A stretch of 64,000 nucleotides of DNA from Rhodocytophaga rosea. Its GTDB lineage: Bacteria; Bacteroidota; Bacteroidia; Cytophagales; 172606-1. The notes under the pieces were generated by a model. It was not told the origin of the DNA. It was given only the letters and a program-made list of their open reading frames with translations, and made no database searches. Where the stretch lies: the NCBI RefSeq assembly GCF_010119975.1, contig NZ_CP048222.1:7726501-7790500 (forward strand), written 5' to 3'. Every line of letters begins with the position of its first letter. The first letter of the stretch is position 1. This document shows, in pieces, positions 20,501 through 28,711 of this stretch. The position numbers and the translations under genes were made by a program.

Positions 20501-21352
20501 AACTCTACTCAAAGCAGCCTTGTGGTTAATCCATCGAGTGGAGGCACTTTAAGCGGAACTAGTTTGTATCTGAAAACCATTCCGGGGGCTTCTTCCTATA
20601 CCCTGCAGGTGAGTAGCTCAGCTAACTTTACCACAGGAGTGATCACTAAAACTACCTCAAGCCGCTTAAGCACCGGCACCTATTATGCTTCCTTCCCTGA
20701 ACTAGCGCTCAATCAAAAATACTATGTCAGGGTCTATACCAACCTTGGTTTATGCTGGGGATCGGTCACTTCCTTTACCACGGCTTCCGCAGCCGGCAGT
20801 GCTTATGTAACGAATCCATCTGATGGAGGCACTACCACCGGCACTTCCCTGTATCTGAACACCGTATCCGGGGCTACTACCTACACCTTGCAAGTGAGTA
20901 CCTCGGCAGATTTTACAAGCAATGTGCTTACCAGAGCTACCGTAAGCCGACTCAGCACCGGTACCTATTATGCCCTTTTCCCTGAACTGATCCTTAATCA
21001 GAAGTATTATGTGAGAGTGAAAACCAACCTGTCAGAACTGTGGGGCAGAACCACTTCCTTTACAAGGGTGAGTGCAGTAGCCAGACTAGCGGCTGAAGCG
21101 TTAACAGAAAGCCTGGAAAACAGAGTGAGTGTTTATCCCAATCCTTTTAAAGATAAGCTTACCATTGTTAGTGCACAAGCAGGCAAGCTCTATATCACTA
21201 TAGCAGATAACTTAGGCAGAATAGTCCATCAAACCACCACCCAAGGAGCACAAACCGAGCTTAACCTGGCTCATCTCAAACAAGGGGTGTATGTGGTGAA
21301 AGTTTCTACCGAAGATGGACAGACTCTAGTATTGAGAGTGGTCAAACAATAA
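17501..21352 (+). CDS. Large ELWxxDGT-repeat protein with Fn3-like domains and T9SS sorting domain
   Basis: 1283 aa. The N-terminus has a late signal peptide (IKGVVSLIFLCFFSTYAQ, ending about residue 45). About 17 ELWKSDGT-type repeats plus a degenerate last one (FELWKYNPTT) fill about 50-905; each unit has a W-x-S-D-G-T..A-G-T turn and a preceding V-N-G-x-L-Y-F strand, as in beta-propellers. An Ig-like linker (about 905-1005), two Fn3-like repeats and a type-A T9SS sorting domain (VYPNPFKDKLTI to the C-terminus) follow. It lacks the PA14 domain found in both neighbours. It is predicted to be secreted or anchored on the cell surface by the type IX system; ligand unknown. It has its own promoter region and terminator, so it is a separate unit of the tandem array. 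Confidence 0.92.
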   Translation: MPLLLPSSSTIIRGKSNQFELLGSCLKIKGVVSLIFLCFFSTYAQPTLVKDINTDPAYIYNNSLSPENLTAVNGVVYFTGSSEKTGRELWRSDGTAAGTYQVKDINPGISSSNPSYLLNVNGTLFFIVNYRLYYDSDESGPNPDASKGSGFELWKSDGTEAGTIKVGDFSLKNRQFGWLYNIPVRFINVNGTLFFTANNSFDDYTLYKSDGTMAGTQPVTQVKVSDNYYSTYAFLESAGKYIYYNQLDPDSEDGHESLWRTDGTPAGTIRLLGPSTEQSYSLLRQISNINGTLFFSAPGPLGQELWKSDGTPEGTVLVKDIVPGPESSDPIFSGRSANFLYFSTNNDTSLWKSDGTSQGTVLVKNGWVYPTVLPGPGEQVYLLFSDATYGRELWKSDGTAQGTILLKDINPGATSSGISDLVYMNGLLYFTANDGVNGRALWKSDGTAAGTLMVKDINPGTTSYAIAGLTIAQNTLFFSGQTTQDKSDLWKSDGTAAGTVLVKELNETTDRTQSSAPTHFTNVNGLLYFTTSITNGFELWKSDGTEAGTIFIKRNGGSGYKQTARVMDHINNMVYYRVDNYDAKDNLLNIQVWETDGSNAGTTLIKTIDGLTNYYYQGQNIITTLNNTIYFFIHNQLWKTDGTAAGTLLLKKDLTGNNHDNLTVVNNTLFFRSGPSIWKSDGSAAGTVEVKNVGNYGSAKFTAYKNLLYFITPSGLWNSDGTAKGTKIVSDLMGTGTLRDMILTDSIFYLLTHRELWKSDGTQAGTVMIKDLNNNDVDNQFNGLTYVNGILYFTYYNWNGVSHALWRSNGTATGTQRMLTLDNTLYGVQALTGVNNTLLFITDDGVQYQLWKSNGTTETTEQVTIPDLSVKLFNRAIVNNVIYFSADNGQLGFELWKYNPTTCVAVNKNLLVQGNTVCMSENGKITLKASQSGISYQAYFHNSPVGNPVQGGGDITLTIPTVSLSVGNNTFTIKASGCTLTELTTKATISVYNCPTISCSNSTQSSLVVNPSSGGTLSGTSLYLKTIPGASSYTLQVSSSANFTTGVITKTTSSRLSTGTYYASFPELALNQKYYVRVYTNLGLCWGSVTSFTTASAAGSAYVTNPSDGGTTTGTSLYLNTVSGATTYTLQVSTSADFTSNVLTRATVSRLSTGTYYALFPELILNQKYYVRVKTNLSELWGRTTSFTRVSAVARLAAEALTESLENRVSVYPNPFKDKLTIVSAQAGKLYITIADNLGRIVHQTTTQGAQTELNLAHLKQGVYVVKVSTEDGQTLVLRVVKQ
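20861..21288 (+). repeat. 428-bp block identical to 24144-24571
   Basis: By eye the second and third ELWxxDGT genes are identical over 428 bp covering the second Fn3-like repeat and nearly the whole T9SS sorting domain, then diverge immediately (C/T at 20860/24143; G/A at 21289/24572). The first gene has many differences in the same region, so this points to recent gene conversion rather than the original duplication. Confidence 0.88.
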
Positions 21353-21370
21353 GCATACTTTCTTCATCCA

Positions 21371-21419
21371 TTCACAGCACAGCCGGGAGGAAACTATCTT
21401 CTCCCGGCTGTGCTGTGAA
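21371..21419 (+). terminator. Very stable terminator-like hairpin after the second ELWxxDGT gene
   Basis: A perfect 19-bp stem (21371-21389 with 21401-21419, core CAGCCGGGAG) and an 11-nt loop. It shares the GCCGGGAG core with the terminator of the first gene, showing that the terminators were duplicated with the genes. No T run follows. Confidence 0.85.
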
Positions 21420-21860
21420 AAAGAGCAGATTTCCTCCAAAATGGTCTAAATGAGTTAAAGAATGCACGATTTGTGTTAACAGTTTTCCTTTCTCATTACC
21501 TAATTTGCCCATGTAAGATTCGCCCATTGCTGTAGATAGTATTAAATAAGATACTACGCAGTACGCTAACTCTTTCATTGTGAAGCGATATAAATGAGCT
21601 TACAAAAACATGTAAGATTTATGCTTACCTGATTCATAAATCAGGCATTAACCCTATACCATTTTTATTTCTTATCCTAACTTATGCGAATACATTTACT
21701 ACTTTTCCAAGTATTTTTTATCGATTTTATAAGTTTTCCTGATCTGGCTTAAATCAAGCTTCTTTTTAGTATACATATAAAATATCTTTTGTTGAAAGTA
21801 TATTCCTACACGCCATACTTAAACATAAACCAAATTTAATTATCAAACTAAAGTCTTATT
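21420..21860 (+). promoter_or_regulatory. Upstream region of the third ELWxxDGT gene
   Basis: About 440 bp without a supported gene. The first 270 bp are homologous to the region upstream of the second gene, including CATGTAAGATT at 21510-21520 and 21609-21619. An ATG at 21684 sits where the second gene has its start but opens a frame of only 22 codons (MRIHLLLF...), and the real start is 177 bp further on. The leader has thus changed since duplication. Confidence 0.55.
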
Positions 21861-24635
21861 ATGTACAAGTTTTTATTATCTGAATCTGGCTTACAACGGA
21901 TAATAGCCAGTTTTTGTAACCCACTGAAAGTTTTTTTCAGCACCTGTCTGAGTGGTTTACTTATTCTAATTACTTCCACTATTTCTGCCAGTCAGGCACC
22001 AGATATACCCGCTTATTCTTACGATAACTTCACGAGTATAGGAAGTACCTTATACTTTACTGCGTCAAAGTTAAGCGGTAAAGAAGGAGGTATTTTATGG
22101 AAAAGCGATGGTACTGCTGCCGGGACGGTGCGATTAAAAACAGTTGCTGCCCATCGGTTAACGGTTGTCAATGGAACGCTTTATTTTACTGCCAATGAAA
22201 CTAATACCGGGTATGAACTGTGGAAAAGCAACGGGACACCAGAAGGAACGATCAAGATAAAAGAGGTGCCCCTGCAAATACCTGATTATTATGAAGGTTA
22301 TCATCGTATGCCCATACAATTAATAACTACCAATAATTTGTTATATTTTACATCCAATAATGGCTTACATGAGTATGAACTCTGGAGAACCGATGGAACC
22401 CCGGCAGGCACCATTAAAGTAACATCTGTAGGTTTAATTACCTATGATACAGCTATAGCAACCAATTTTACTAGTGTAGGCGATGTATTGTATTTTGATG
22501 CATTAGGTGGTATCCGGAAAACAGATGGCACACCTGAGGGAACAGTTGTTCTAATAAATGCTCAGTCTGACCCGTATTATCAATCAATTGAACTACTCGA
22601 GCAAGCTAATGGTACGGTATATCTAAATAATGGACAAAATGGTTTATGGAAAACGGATGGTACGGCAGCAGGAACCCTACCTGTTTATAAATGGCCTTAT
22701 GGGACGATTATTCTTACAAATATTCCCTTTGAGAAAGCCTCTATTGGTATAGAGAATACCTTTTATTTTCTTACTGTAACTATCAAGCAGTATCCGCTTC
22801 CAGAGGATTATGCACTTTGGAAAAGCGATGGTACGGAAGCAGGAACTGTAAAGCTTAAAGAATTTAAAAGCCTTATTGCCTCTATAACGACTGTAGGAAG
22901 TAGATTATATTTTACAGCTATCGAGGGAGGCAATGGTGAGGAACTTTGGACAAGTGATGGCACTACAGCAGGCACTATCAAATTAAAATCGATTAATTCT
23001 TATCTTGGTTCCGCTTCTCCAACTGCTGGGAATGGCACCCTGTTTTTTCGTGTACATAATGATTTTCCGGATGACATATGGAAGAGCGATGGCACGGAGG
23101 CAGGTACTGTATTAGTAAAAGACATCCATCCTGGTAATACTTCGCAGGTAAACAATCTTACTAATGTTAAAGGCACCTTATACTTTAGTGCAAAAGCCTA
23201 CCCTAATTCTACGATTGAAAGTTTATGGAAAAGCGATGGCACGGAGGCAGGCACCCAAAGGGTGTTTGATGTGATTGGTCCCGCTGTTAGTTGCAGCGGT
23301 ACCGGCAGTATATTGCAGGAAAAATGGCTCAAAGTAGCAGGCCATTCAGTGAGTGCCATTCCTTTAAATACTTCTCCTACTTCTTCTGCCCAACTCACTT
23401 CCTTCGAAACTAAACTTAATCAGGGCGATAATTATGGGGAGAGAATCAGAGGCTATCTGTGTGCTCCTTATACCGGCTCCTACCTTTTCTACCTTGCAGG
23501 TGATGATCAGGCTGAACTCTACCTGTCCTCAGATGAAGATCCGGCAAAGAAAACCAGGATTGCCTCTCTTACTTCCTATACAGGCAACAAAGAATGGAGA
23601 AAGTATCCCTCTCAGCAGTCTACTCTTATTTCTTTGATTGCTGGTAAAAAGTACTACATCGAAGCTTTACACAAAGAAGCAGCAGGGGGAGATCACTTGG
23701 CCATAGGCTGGCAAACGCCTGCATCTTATCTATTAGAAGTAATACCTGGTTCTTTTCTTTCGCCTTTTATTGCTTCCTGCCCTACTACCGCCCAAAGCAG
23801 TCAGGTAATCAATCCATCGAGTGGAAGCATCTTAAGCGGAACTAGTTTGTATCTGAAAACCATTCCGGGGGCTTCTTCCTATACCCTGCAGGTGAGTACC
23901 TCAGCTGATTTTACCACAGGAGTGATCACCAAAACCACCTCAAGCCGTTTAAGCACAGGTACCTATTATGCTTCTTTCCCTGAACTTGCACTCAATCAAC
24001 GCTACTATGTGAGAGTCTATACCAACCTTGGCTTGTGCTGGGGACCTGTGACTTCCTTTACCACGGCTTCTGCTGCAGGTAGTGCTTATGTGGTCAATCC
24101 ATCTGATGGAGGCACCACTACTAGCACTTCCCTGTATCTGAATACCGTATCCGGGGCTACTACCTACACCTTGCAAGTGAGTACCTCGGCAGATTTTACA
24201 AGCAATGTGCTTACCAGAGCTACCGTAAGCCGACTCAGCACCGGTACCTATTATGCCCTTTTCCCTGAACTGATCCTTAATCAGAAGTATTATGTGAGAG
24301 TGAAAACCAACCTGTCAGAACTGTGGGGCAGAACCACTTCCTTTACAAGGGTGAGTGCAGTAGCCAGACTAGCGGCTGAAGCGTTAACAGAAAGCCTGGA
24401 AAACAGAGTGAGTGTTTATCCCAATCCTTTTAAAGATAAGCTTACCATTGTTAGTGCACAAGCAGGCAAGCTCTATATCACTATAGCAGATAACTTAGGC
24501 AGAATAGTCCATCAAACCACCACCCAAGGAGCACAAACCGAGCTTAACCTGGCTCATCTCAAACAAGGGGTATATGTGGTGAAAGTATTAACGGAGGATG
24601 GCTCCACACAGGTATTAAGAGCAATCAAACAATAA
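21861..24635 (+). CDS. ELWxxDGT-repeat, PA14, Fn3-like protein with T9SS sorting domain
   Basis: 924 aa with an N-terminal signal peptide (about residues 25-49, VFFSTCLSGLLILITSTISA). About nine ELWKSDGT-type repeats (50-470) are followed by a PA14 domain (about 475-635: LQEKWLKVAGHSVSAIP ... HLAIGWQTP), two Fn3-like repeats and a type-A T9SS sorting domain ending QVLRAIKQ. PA14 domains usually bind carbohydrate. The layout matches the beheaded first gene, so this is probably its intact counterpart. Export through Sec and then T9SS to the cell surface is predicted. The 3' end carries a 428-bp block identical to the second gene. Confidence 0.92.
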   Translation: MYKFLLSESGLQRIIASFCNPLKVFFSTCLSGLLILITSTISASQAPDIPAYSYDNFTSIGSTLYFTASKLSGKEGGILWKSDGTAAGTVRLKTVAAHRLTVVNGTLYFTANETNTGYELWKSNGTPEGTIKIKEVPLQIPDYYEGYHRMPIQLITTNNLLYFTSNNGLHEYELWRTDGTPAGTIKVTSVGLITYDTAIATNFTSVGDVLYFDALGGIRKTDGTPEGTVVLINAQSDPYYQSIELLEQANGTVYLNNGQNGLWKTDGTAAGTLPVYKWPYGTIILTNIPFEKASIGIENTFYFLTVTIKQYPLPEDYALWKSDGTEAGTVKLKEFKSLIASITTVGSRLYFTAIEGGNGEELWTSDGTTAGTIKLKSINSYLGSASPTAGNGTLFFRVHNDFPDDIWKSDGTEAGTVLVKDIHPGNTSQVNNLTNVKGTLYFSAKAYPNSTIESLWKSDGTEAGTQRVFDVIGPAVSCSGTGSILQEKWLKVAGHSVSAIPLNTSPTSSAQLTSFETKLNQGDNYGERIRGYLCAPYTGSYLFYLAGDDQAELYLSSDEDPAKKTRIASLTSYTGNKEWRKYPSQQSTLISLIAGKKYYIEALHKEAAGGDHLAIGWQTPASYLLEVIPGSFLSPFIASCPTTAQSSQVINPSSGSILSGTSLYLKTIPGASSYTLQVSTSADFTTGVITKTTSSRLSTGTYYASFPELALNQRYYVRVYTNLGLCWGPVTSFTTASAAGSAYVVNPSDGGTTTSTSLYLNTVSGATTYTLQVSTSADFTSNVLTRATVSRLSTGTYYALFPELILNQKYYVRVKTNLSELWGRTTSFTRVSAVARLAAEALTESLENRVSVYPNPFKDKLTIVSAQAGKLYITIADNLGRIVHQTTTQGAQTELNLAHLKQGVYVVKVLTEDGSTQVLRAIKQ
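24144..24571 (+). repeat. 428-bp block, partner copy of 20861-21288
   Basis: Second copy of the identical segment, in the 3' part of the third ELWxxDGT gene. Confidence 0.88.
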
Positions 24636-24660
24636 ACCTTAATCCTTCATTCAATAGATC

Positions 24661-24694
24661 AAATCCGGGAGAAGCTTTCTTCTTCCGGATTTTT
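24661..24694. terminator. Terminator between convergent genes
   Basis: AAATCCGGGAGAAG (24661-24674) pairs with CTTCTTCCGGATTT (24679-24692) with one G-U, followed by Ts. It serves the third ELWxxDGT gene. Confidence 0.8.
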
Positions 24695-24817
24695 ACGTAC
24701 ATACAAGAATATCATAGATAGAAACTGGCAGCATTTGCATTTTATAGCCTTTTAGTCATTGTTCTGTAAATTATATCTAAAACACAAAGTCTAATCAGCA
24801 TCAATTTAAAGGGTAGT

Positions 24818-25852
24818 TTATTCCTTATCAATTCCGAATTTCTGCACCAGCGCCTCATATTCCTTTCTTGATATGGTGATCATACACCCATGTCTGACTT
24901 TTTCAGGAAGGGTATATTTATCCCAGTCACTAAAAAAAGTATAGCCCGACGCCTGAAACCAGGGGCCATTTAAATTATCAGAAACCGATAATCCGTAGGA
25001 AACGCCAGGATATTGTTCATAGTACAGATACCATATTTTTCCATCAGGCGATGGTATTAAGGCAGGGGCTTCTCTGAAATTAGGGCTTACCGGAGCCGAT
25101 GGTTCTGAGTAAGGACCCAATAAAGAGGGGGCTTTTGCAATTCTGATGGTTTTGCCTGTCACCCAGTACAAGGTAGGATAGGTCTCATCTTTTATGATCG
25201 CATAGTAGCTATTCTCTACTTTTCTGATCATTACATCAATGGTAGCAAAATCCCAGGTAAACAACTTTGCCGGATGGCTGGAAAAGGTTTTCAGATCTTT
25301 AGATAACACATATAATGTCCGCTGGCTTGCCCAGTAACGCTCGGGATCTTCTTTGCTTCCTTCCAGATGTGGTGTGTGCCAGGTGAGTATGTATTGAGAA
25401 GTGCTTGCATCATAAAATAATTTAGGCGCTCCGATTCTCTGAAGGGCATTGGCATATCCGGGTGTGCTTTTCAGATCAGGGGTATAAATGGCGTGTTTTG
25501 ACCAGGAAAGTAAATTATCAGAAACCCAGATGTTTATGTCGGGCGATGCATCGCTGGTATTTCCTGCCAGATAATATTTTCCATCATGCCCCTTGCAAAT
25601 ATCCGGGTGGCCCTGATATTCTTCAAACACCCTTTTGCCTTTGTTTAAGGATACCCAATGCAGGCCATCCAGGCTCACTGAATAATATAACCTGCCATAA
25701 TCCTGATGGGTCATGTGGGCAAATAAATATGCTTCACGAATAGCCTTTTCAGACCCTTTTACTTGTCCCGGAGGATTGGGTTGCTGGCCGTTCACATAAA
25801 AAGGTGCGCCTGATAGGATAAAGAAAATTAACAGTTTCCTGAGCGTATGCAT
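24818..25852 (-). CDS. GH43-like five-bladed propeller protein, secreted
   Basis: Start set at ATG 25852 (344 aa), which places a signal peptide at the very N-terminus (MHTLRKLLIFFILSGAPFYV, then NGQ). The rest has the repeating blade pattern of glycosyl hydrolase family 43/32/62 propellers: YYSVSLDGLHWV, HPDICKGHDGKYYLAGN, APKLFYDASTSQYILTWH, EAPALIPSPDGKIWYLYYEQY. These enzymes release arabinose or xylose from plant polysaccharides. The catalytic triad cannot be assigned confidently here, so an exact activity is not claimed. It converges on the third ELWxxDGT gene. Confidence 0.75.
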   Translation of the reverse strand: MHTLRKLLIFFILSGAPFYVNGQQPNPPGQVKGSEKAIREAYLFAHMTHQDYGRLYYSVSLDGLHWVSLNKGKRVFEEYQGHPDICKGHDGKYYLAGNTSDASPDINIWVSDNLLSWSKHAIYTPDLKSTPGYANALQRIGAPKLFYDASTSQYILTWHTPHLEGSKEDPERYWASQRTLYVLSKDLKTFSSHPAKLFTWDFATIDVMIRKVENSYYAIIKDETYPTLYWVTGKTIRIAKAPSLLGPYSEPSAPVSPNFREAPALIPSPDGKIWYLYYEQYPGVSYGLSVSDNLNGPWFQASGYTFFSDWDKYTLPEKVRHGCMITISRKEYEALVQKFGIDKE

Positions 25853-26161
25853 AGTGGTGATGGAAAATAATGTTGACAATGTTGCAAGTTTTCAATCTTA
25901 TTAATTCTGTAACCTTTTTAAATCTTCAACTATTGTCCGGAAGGCTTCCTGAAATTAAATTTTCGAAAATGAAATAGGGGTAGACGCTGCATTTTTTGTC
26001 TTATAATTAACAAAGATGGCATATCATCTATTGGCTTTATAAAAAGCTAATGGCCTATCCATATCAGTTCGTTTCCAAAGAATAAACTACTCTTGCGGCA
26101 AATTAAACTCCCATGAGTAAAGCTTAATAATATACCAAAAACTTAATTAATTGTAGCGCAT
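25853..26161. other. Divergent intergenic region
   Basis: About 309 bp between the minus-strand GH43-like gene and the plus-strand lipoprotein gene; must contain both promoters. No gene or strong repeat was seen. Confidence 0.4.
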
Positions 26162-26650
26162 ATGTATTTAAAAACTATTTTAAAGATTGTTTACAGTTTC
26201 CTGCTTATTACGGGTATAGGCTTGCTTTCTTCTTGTGTTAGTTCCGTTTTTATCGGGACTGCTCCATCAGAATCTGAAGGGTATCCAGTTTCTGATCAAT
26301 CCGCTACGGATCAGCCATATACTGCCATGACGAGCTATCTTGTGTTTCAGGAAGCATCCACCCAGACAATTTACGATCATAGAAAAGGATTCAGCGCAAA
26401 TCAGCAGGAATACCTGACAGATTCTAAAGCAGGAATGCATCAAAATCCGAAAGTGAATAAACGCATCAACCGCTTAGAAAAGAAAGTGAGCAAAAGAGTG
26501 AAGCAGCATTTAAAAGCGGATTTGAAAGAAATGCGGACACAGGCAAAGCTAGACAGAGCGCTGAGAAGAGCAGGCATACACACAATCCCTGCCTTTCCTT
26601 ATTACAATCGGCACACACACGGACATAGGAGCCATCTTAGGAATCAATAG
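26162..26650 (+). CDS. Small lipoprotein of unknown function
   Basis: 162 aa. A signal peptide with lipobox (LLSSC, lipidated Cys at residue 25) is followed by a low-complexity linker and a very basic, helix-prone stretch (about 95-145; RINRLEKKVSKRVKQHLKAD) likely to form a coiled coil, ending in a His-rich tail. No family was recognised. The IS630 element at 26703 lies 52 bp after its stop and separates it from the barrel protein at 27912; the two may once have been neighbours in one operon. Confidence 0.7.
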   Translation: MYLKTILKIVYSFLLITGIGLLSSCVSSVFIGTAPSESEGYPVSDQSATDQPYTAMTSYLVFQEASTQTIYDHRKGFSANQQEYLTDSKAGMHQNPKVNKRINRLEKKVSKRVKQHLKADLKEMRTQAKLDRALRRAGIHTIPAFPYYNRHTHGHRSHLRNQ

Positions 26651-26702
26651 CCAAGCTATTCCTTATTGAGCGCGACTAATTTTTTACACCAGATATTAAC
26701 TA

Positions 26703-27880
26703 GTAGTGCATAAAGTTTAAGTTGTCTTGTTGTTTGTGTATCTTGGTCAGAAAAGCCATGACTCTTTATCGACTTACCCTCAGCCAGCAAGAAAGAGATA
26801 CATTAACCGATTGGCTCAGTAAAGGCAGCCGAAAGGCTAAAGATATTCAGAAAGCCTATGTACTGTTGGCAAGCGATGAGACTACGGGCAGGGAAAGTGA
26901 AACAGAGTTAGCTGCTCATTATAAGCTATCTACTAAAAGTGTAGAAAGAATCAGAAAGGCATTCTGTGAGCAAGGTATGGCTATGTTTGACAAGAAGCAG
27001 AGAAAAACCAGGAGTGATAAAAAGATAGATGGGAAGGTAGAAGCGCATCTACTGGCTTTAGTCTGCAGTGAGCCGCCACAAGGTCAGTCAAAGTGGAAAC
27101 TGCAGATGCTGGCAGACAAATTAGTGGAATTGCAGGTGATTGACTCAATTTCTCATACGAGTGTGGCAGGGATATTAAAAAAAATGAGATTAAGCCTTGG
27201 CTAAGGCCCATGTGGGTGATTCCACCCAAACAAAACGCAGGCTTTGTGTATGGAATGGAAAAAGTGATCTCAGTCTATGAAAGATTATTCAATGAAAAGC
27301 AGCCGGTTGTCACTTTAGATGAATCACCCAAACAACTCATCGAAAGTAAACACTTTATTGGCAGGGATGGGAAGAAGTATCAGGACAGTATTTATACAAG
27401 ACAGGGTGTAAGGGATATTTACATGGTCTTTGAGCCTTTAGCCGGTAAGCGGTTTTGTTTTGTGGAAGAAAATCACAACCGCTTTACCTGGGTAAAGATT
27501 GTCAGTCACCTGCTGGATACTACTTATAAGGAATGTGAGAAGATTACTTTAGTAGAGGATAACTTGTCAGCTCATAAGCCAAGTGCTTTTTACGAAGTCT
27601 ATGAGCCTGAAAAAGCAAAAGCCTATCTAGACAGGGTAGAGTTTGTTTTTACACCTGCTCATGGCAGCTGGCTGAATATGGCAGAAATAGAGTTATCTGT
27701 ACTGCAAAGGGATTGCCTTGACAGGCATATAGCTACCCAAGCAGAATTAACAAGAGAGGTAAAAGCCTGGCAGGAAAACAGAAATGCAAAAGCAGTGAAA
27801 GCTAATTGGCATTTCGCCAATCAAGATGCCAGAGTTAAACTCAAAAAACTCTACCCGACTATTTAAAATTTATGTACTAC
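26703..27880 (+). mobile_element. IS630-family insertion sequence (second copy, different from the first)
   Basis: A 1178-bp element bounded by a TA duplication (26701-26702 and 27881-27882), the target rule of the IS630/Tc1 superfamily. Terminal repeats match: GTAGTGCATAAAGTTTAA at the left and GTAGTACATAAATTTTAA (reverse complement) at the right, 16 of 18. The transposase is only distantly related to that of the element at 13571, so the two arrived independently. Confidence 0.93.
26758..27866 (+). CDS. IS630-family transposase, two frames joined by a probable -1 frameshift
   Basis: The first frame (ATG 26758 to stop at 27204) holds the DNA-binding part (ELAAHYKLSTKSVERIRKAF). The second frame carries the catalytic residues: Asp in VTLDESPKQL, Asp in LVEDNLSAHKP and Glu in HGSWLNMAEIELSVL. 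The frames meet at eight As; in the first frame the codons read TTA AAA AAA, giving the slippery heptamer A-AAA-AAA at 27177-27183. A -1 slip yields LKKNEIKPWLRPMWVIPP, the usual IS630 linker, and a full protein of about 369 aa. This is the same mechanism and heptamer as in the other IS630 element. Confidence 0.88.
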
Positions 27881-27911
27881 TAGCACAAAAAGTATATTTT
27901 ATTATTAAACG

Positions 27912-28499
27912 ATGAGAACTTTATTATTACTGATATTTACTTATATATCTTTCTCAGCCATCGGACAAGAGTATAAGCCCTTCAAAGTGAACATCTCCTT
28001 AGGCTATGCTAAACCCATTCAATCCGGAATATCAGGGGGAGTTTCACTATCTCTAGAACCCAAATATGGGCTCACCAATGCAATTGATCTGGGTTTACGC
28101 CTGGAAGGGGCATTAATGGCCAGGGGTATTGTTGTCAATGGGGATAATTCCATTGGTGAAGTGGGATATACTGGCTCATACCTGGTTACCGGTAATTACC
28201 TTTTTGGAAAAGCGAATGCACGGCCATTTCTGGGGCTTGGTGGAGGACTCTACAATGTTACTTCCAGTGGCACTATTACAATTACGGATGGCCAGTCATG
28301 GGAAGATATTACCCTGGTGGGAGATACTAAGTGGGGTGCTATGCTGCGGGGTGGTATAAAAGCCGGGCATTTCCTCGTCAGCCTTGAATATAACTTTGTT
28401 GGCGCTTCGATAGTAAATCTCTCGGATAGTTCAGTTAAAAGCAGAAATGATTATTTGGGTATCAAGCTAGGCTTTGATATTGGTGGAGGCAGGTTGTAA
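27912..28499 (+). CDS. Small outer-membrane beta-barrel protein
   Basis: 195 aa with an N-terminal signal peptide (MRTLLLLIFTYISFSAIGQ) and alternating hydrophobic strands rich in Gly and aromatics (KVNISLGYAKPI, IDLGLRLEGALM, ARPFLGLGGGLYNV), ending in a strand (NDYLGIKLGFDIGG). This fits the 8-stranded OMP-like barrel class of Bacteroidota. The IS630 element ends only 31 bp before the start codon, so its native promoter has been displaced or replaced. Confidence 0.8.
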   Translation: MRTLLLLIFTYISFSAIGQEYKPFKVNISLGYAKPIQSGISGGVSLSLEPKYGLTNAIDLGLRLEGALMARGIVVNGDNSIGEVGYTGSYLVTGNYLFGKANARPFLGLGGGLYNVTSSGTITITDGQSWEDITLVGDTKWGAMLRGGIKAGHFLVSLEYNFVGASIVNLSDSSVKSRNDYLGIKLGFDIGGGRL

Positions 28500-28711
28500 T
28501 ATTAAATCGTTGTCGGTTGTTCGTTTTTAGTCGTTAGTAAAATATTGATTCATACTCATTTAATTCTACACTTACGGGTAATGTCAAATTCAACTTACTA
28601 AATGCAGCCAGGTTCTGTTTTTTCGGACAAGTGTTAAAAGCTGAGTGTGATACAGGAAAATAAGCAGTTGAGCAGGCATGAATAGATAATAATAGGGCAC
28701 GACTTAGGACT

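Noticed and set aside
21684-21752. Short ATG frame (MRIHLLLF...) before the third ELWxxDGT gene
   Set aside because: Only 22 codons; position matches the start of the second gene, so it is more likely a relic of the duplicated leader than a gene.
14700-24300. Regularly repeated short words, considered as a CRISPR-like or satellite array
   Set aside because: The periodicity is the coding ELWKSDGT motif with variable spacing; there are no constant repeats with unique spacers.
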